From the NCBI RefSeq assembly GCF_002970975.1, contig NZ_PNFA01000008.1:62001-126000 (forward strand): 64,000 bases of DNA, read 5' to 3'. This document shows positions 62,903-64,000 of this stretch, piece after piece. The translations under genes and the position numbers were made by a program. Numbering within the stretch: position 1 is the stretch's first letter; the number at the start of each line of letters is the position of its first letter. The notes below the pieces were generated by a model. It was given only the letters and a program-made list of their open reading frames with translations. It had not been told where the DNA came from and searched no databases. The DNA is from Microbacterium halophytorum. GTDB taxonomy: Bacteria; Actinomycetota; Actinomycetes; Actinomycetales; Microbacteriaceae.

Positions 62903-64000
62903 TCAGATGCCCGCGAGGAAGCCGGCCACGATCGGGCCGGCGACGTCGGCGCCCGAGTCGCCGTCCTCGACGAACACCGCCACCGCCAGGTCACCCTGGG
63001 TCGCGATCATCCACGCGTGCGTCGGCAGGTCGCCTTCGGCATCCGGCTCCCCGTACTCGGCCGTGCCGGTCTTGGCGGCGACCTCGGGCCGGACGCCGTT
63101 CAGGGCCGAGGCGGAGCCGTCGGCCACGACCGAGCGCATCAGGCTGTGGAGCGTCTCCGCTTCCTCCTCCGTCAGCGGCGGGCCCTGCTCGCCCGCGTCG
63201 CCGTCGGCGCCGGAGCCCGCGTCGTCGCCCGTGCTCGCGGCCGCTCCGCCGGCATCCGCCTGCTCCTCGATCAGGTGCGGCTGGACGGTCTCCTGCGCCG
63301 CGACCGACGCCGCCACGGTCGCCATCGCGAGGGGGCTCGCGAGAACCGTGCCCTGCCCGATGGTGTCGGCGGCGTACTCGGTCTCACCCTCGGGCACCGG
63401 CACATCGCCGAGGAAGGCCGGGAAGCCGAGCTCGGCACCTGTGCCGAGGCCGAGCGACGCGGCGGCCTGCTGCAGGGCCACGCCGTCGATCCGGTTGCGC
63501 GACGAGATCATCGCCGTGTTACACGAGTTCGCGACGGCCTCCCGCAGGGTGATCTCGCCCGTCATCGCGGCGGGGTATCCGCCGTAGTTGTGGAACTCGT
63601 AGCCATCGACCGTGACGGTGTCGGCGCAGGTGACCGCGTCGTCCGGGCTCATTCCTCCGCGGATCAGCGCGAGCGAGGTGACGACCTTGAACGTCGAACC
63701 GGGAGCGTACTGGCCGACGGTCGCGGCCGAGAACACCCCGGTCTCGGGGCTGTTCGCCGCGGCGAGGACGGCGCCCGTCGAGGGCCGGATCGCGACGAGC
63801 GACGCACCTCCGCCGACCTCGGCGAGGGCCGCGTCGGCGGCCATCTGCGTTCCGACGTCGAGCGTCGTCGCGAGCGGCTCGGCGGGCTCGGCCGGCCACT
63901 CGGCCAGCGTGCGCCGCTGCTCGCCCTCCCCCTCGCCCGAGACGGCGCTCACCGTCACTGCGGGGGTGCCGCGCAGCTGCTCGTCGTAGGCGGCCTGCAG
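62903..64000 (-). CDS. Penicillin-binding protein, transpeptidase domain (N-terminus outside window)
   Basis: The last 365 codons of a class B-type penicillin-binding protein that crosslinks peptidoglycan outside the membrane. All three active-site motifs are intact: GSTFK (SxxK), SCNT (SxN) and KTGTAE. A short Gly/Ala/Asp-rich insert (ADAGGAAASTGDDAGSGADG) precedes the KTG motif. The reading frame stays open to the end of the window (LQAAYDEQLRGTPAVTV), so the membrane anchor and any NTF2/MecA-like N-terminal domain lie beyond it. It ends in GFLAGI and follows metG on the same strand with no overlap. Confidence 0.9.
   Translation of the reverse strand: MQAAYDEQLRGTPAVTVSAVSGEGEGEQRRTLAEWPAEPAEPLATTLDVGTQMAADAALAEVGGGASLVAIRPSTGAVLAAANSPETGVFSAATVGQYAPGSTFKVVTSLALIRGGMSPDDAVTCADTVTVDGYEFHNYGGYPAAMTGEITLREAVANSCNTAMISSRNRIDGVALQQAAASLGLGTGAELGFPAFLGDVPVPEGETEYAADTIGQGTVLASPLAMATVAASVAAQETVQPHLIEEQADAGGAAASTGDDAGSGADGDAGEQGPPLTEEEAETLHSLMRSVVADGSASALNGVRPEVAAKTGTAEYGEPDAEGDLPTHAWMIATQGDLAVAVFVEDGDSGADVAGPIVAGFLAGI

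Overview
The window is a stretch of a high-GC actinobacterial chromosome, most likely from the family Microbacteriaceae (Microbacterium-like). The evidence is the very GC-rich coding sequence, the mtrA-mtrB-lpqB and furA-katG clusters, a WhiB2-type regulator, Actinobacteria-restricted families (DUF3499, DUF5719, DUF3516 helicase, DUF4350), and many start codons that sit only 6 nt downstream of a TANNNT hexamer, as in leaderless actinobacterial transcripts.

Layout: 0-5 kb holds the end of a fumarylacetoacetase-family gene, aspartase, a metallophosphoesterase and an S9 oligopeptidase. 5-11 kb is a secreted hemicellulase locus: two exported GH43 enzymes that share a C-terminal domain and an identical translation-initiation leader, facing a LacI-type regulator, with operator-like palindromes over the promoter. 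11-19 kb holds an aminotransferase, secA, a PadR regulator, a coiled-coil protein, hpf and comF. 19-26.7 kb is the conserved mtrA-mtrB-lpqB-comF-hpf-secA block, interrupted between lpqB and comF by about 3.6 kb of lower-GC DNA. This island holds decayed ISL3, IS481 and IS5 transposases and a small secreted protein, and it is bounded by two diverged copies of the lpqB 3' end. 27-32.5 kb is a DUF4129/DUF4350/MoxR/DUF58 operon. 32.5-38 kb holds furA-katG, an aquaporin, a SpoIIM-like and an RDD membrane protein. 38-48 kb is a cell-envelope block: DUF3499, a zincin-like protein, DUF5719, a giant GT2 protein, whiB, manA and two overlapping O-antigen-ligase-type genes. 48-51 kb is a glycine-betaine-type ABC operon. 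51-54.6 kb holds ispE, rsmA and an alanine/sodium symporter. 54.6-55.9 kb is a second, smaller lower-GC insert. It carries a gene for a small secreted protein broken by an amber codon and an unknown gene, and is bounded by a duplicate of the 3' end of the neighbouring DUF3516 helicase gene. 56-64 kb holds the helicase, a phosphate transporter with a small partner, tatD, metG and the C-terminal part of a penicillin-binding protein.

The most unusual signal is that both accessory inserts have the same architecture: lower-GC cargo with a small secreted cysteine-containing protein, placed immediately after the stop codon of a core gene, with a second, diverged copy of that gene's 3' end at the far boundary. 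RecA recombination between the copies would remove the cargo and leave an intact gene, so each looks like a scar of homologous or Campbell-type integration at a core-gene 3' end. No CRISPR array, rRNA or convincing tRNA was seen.
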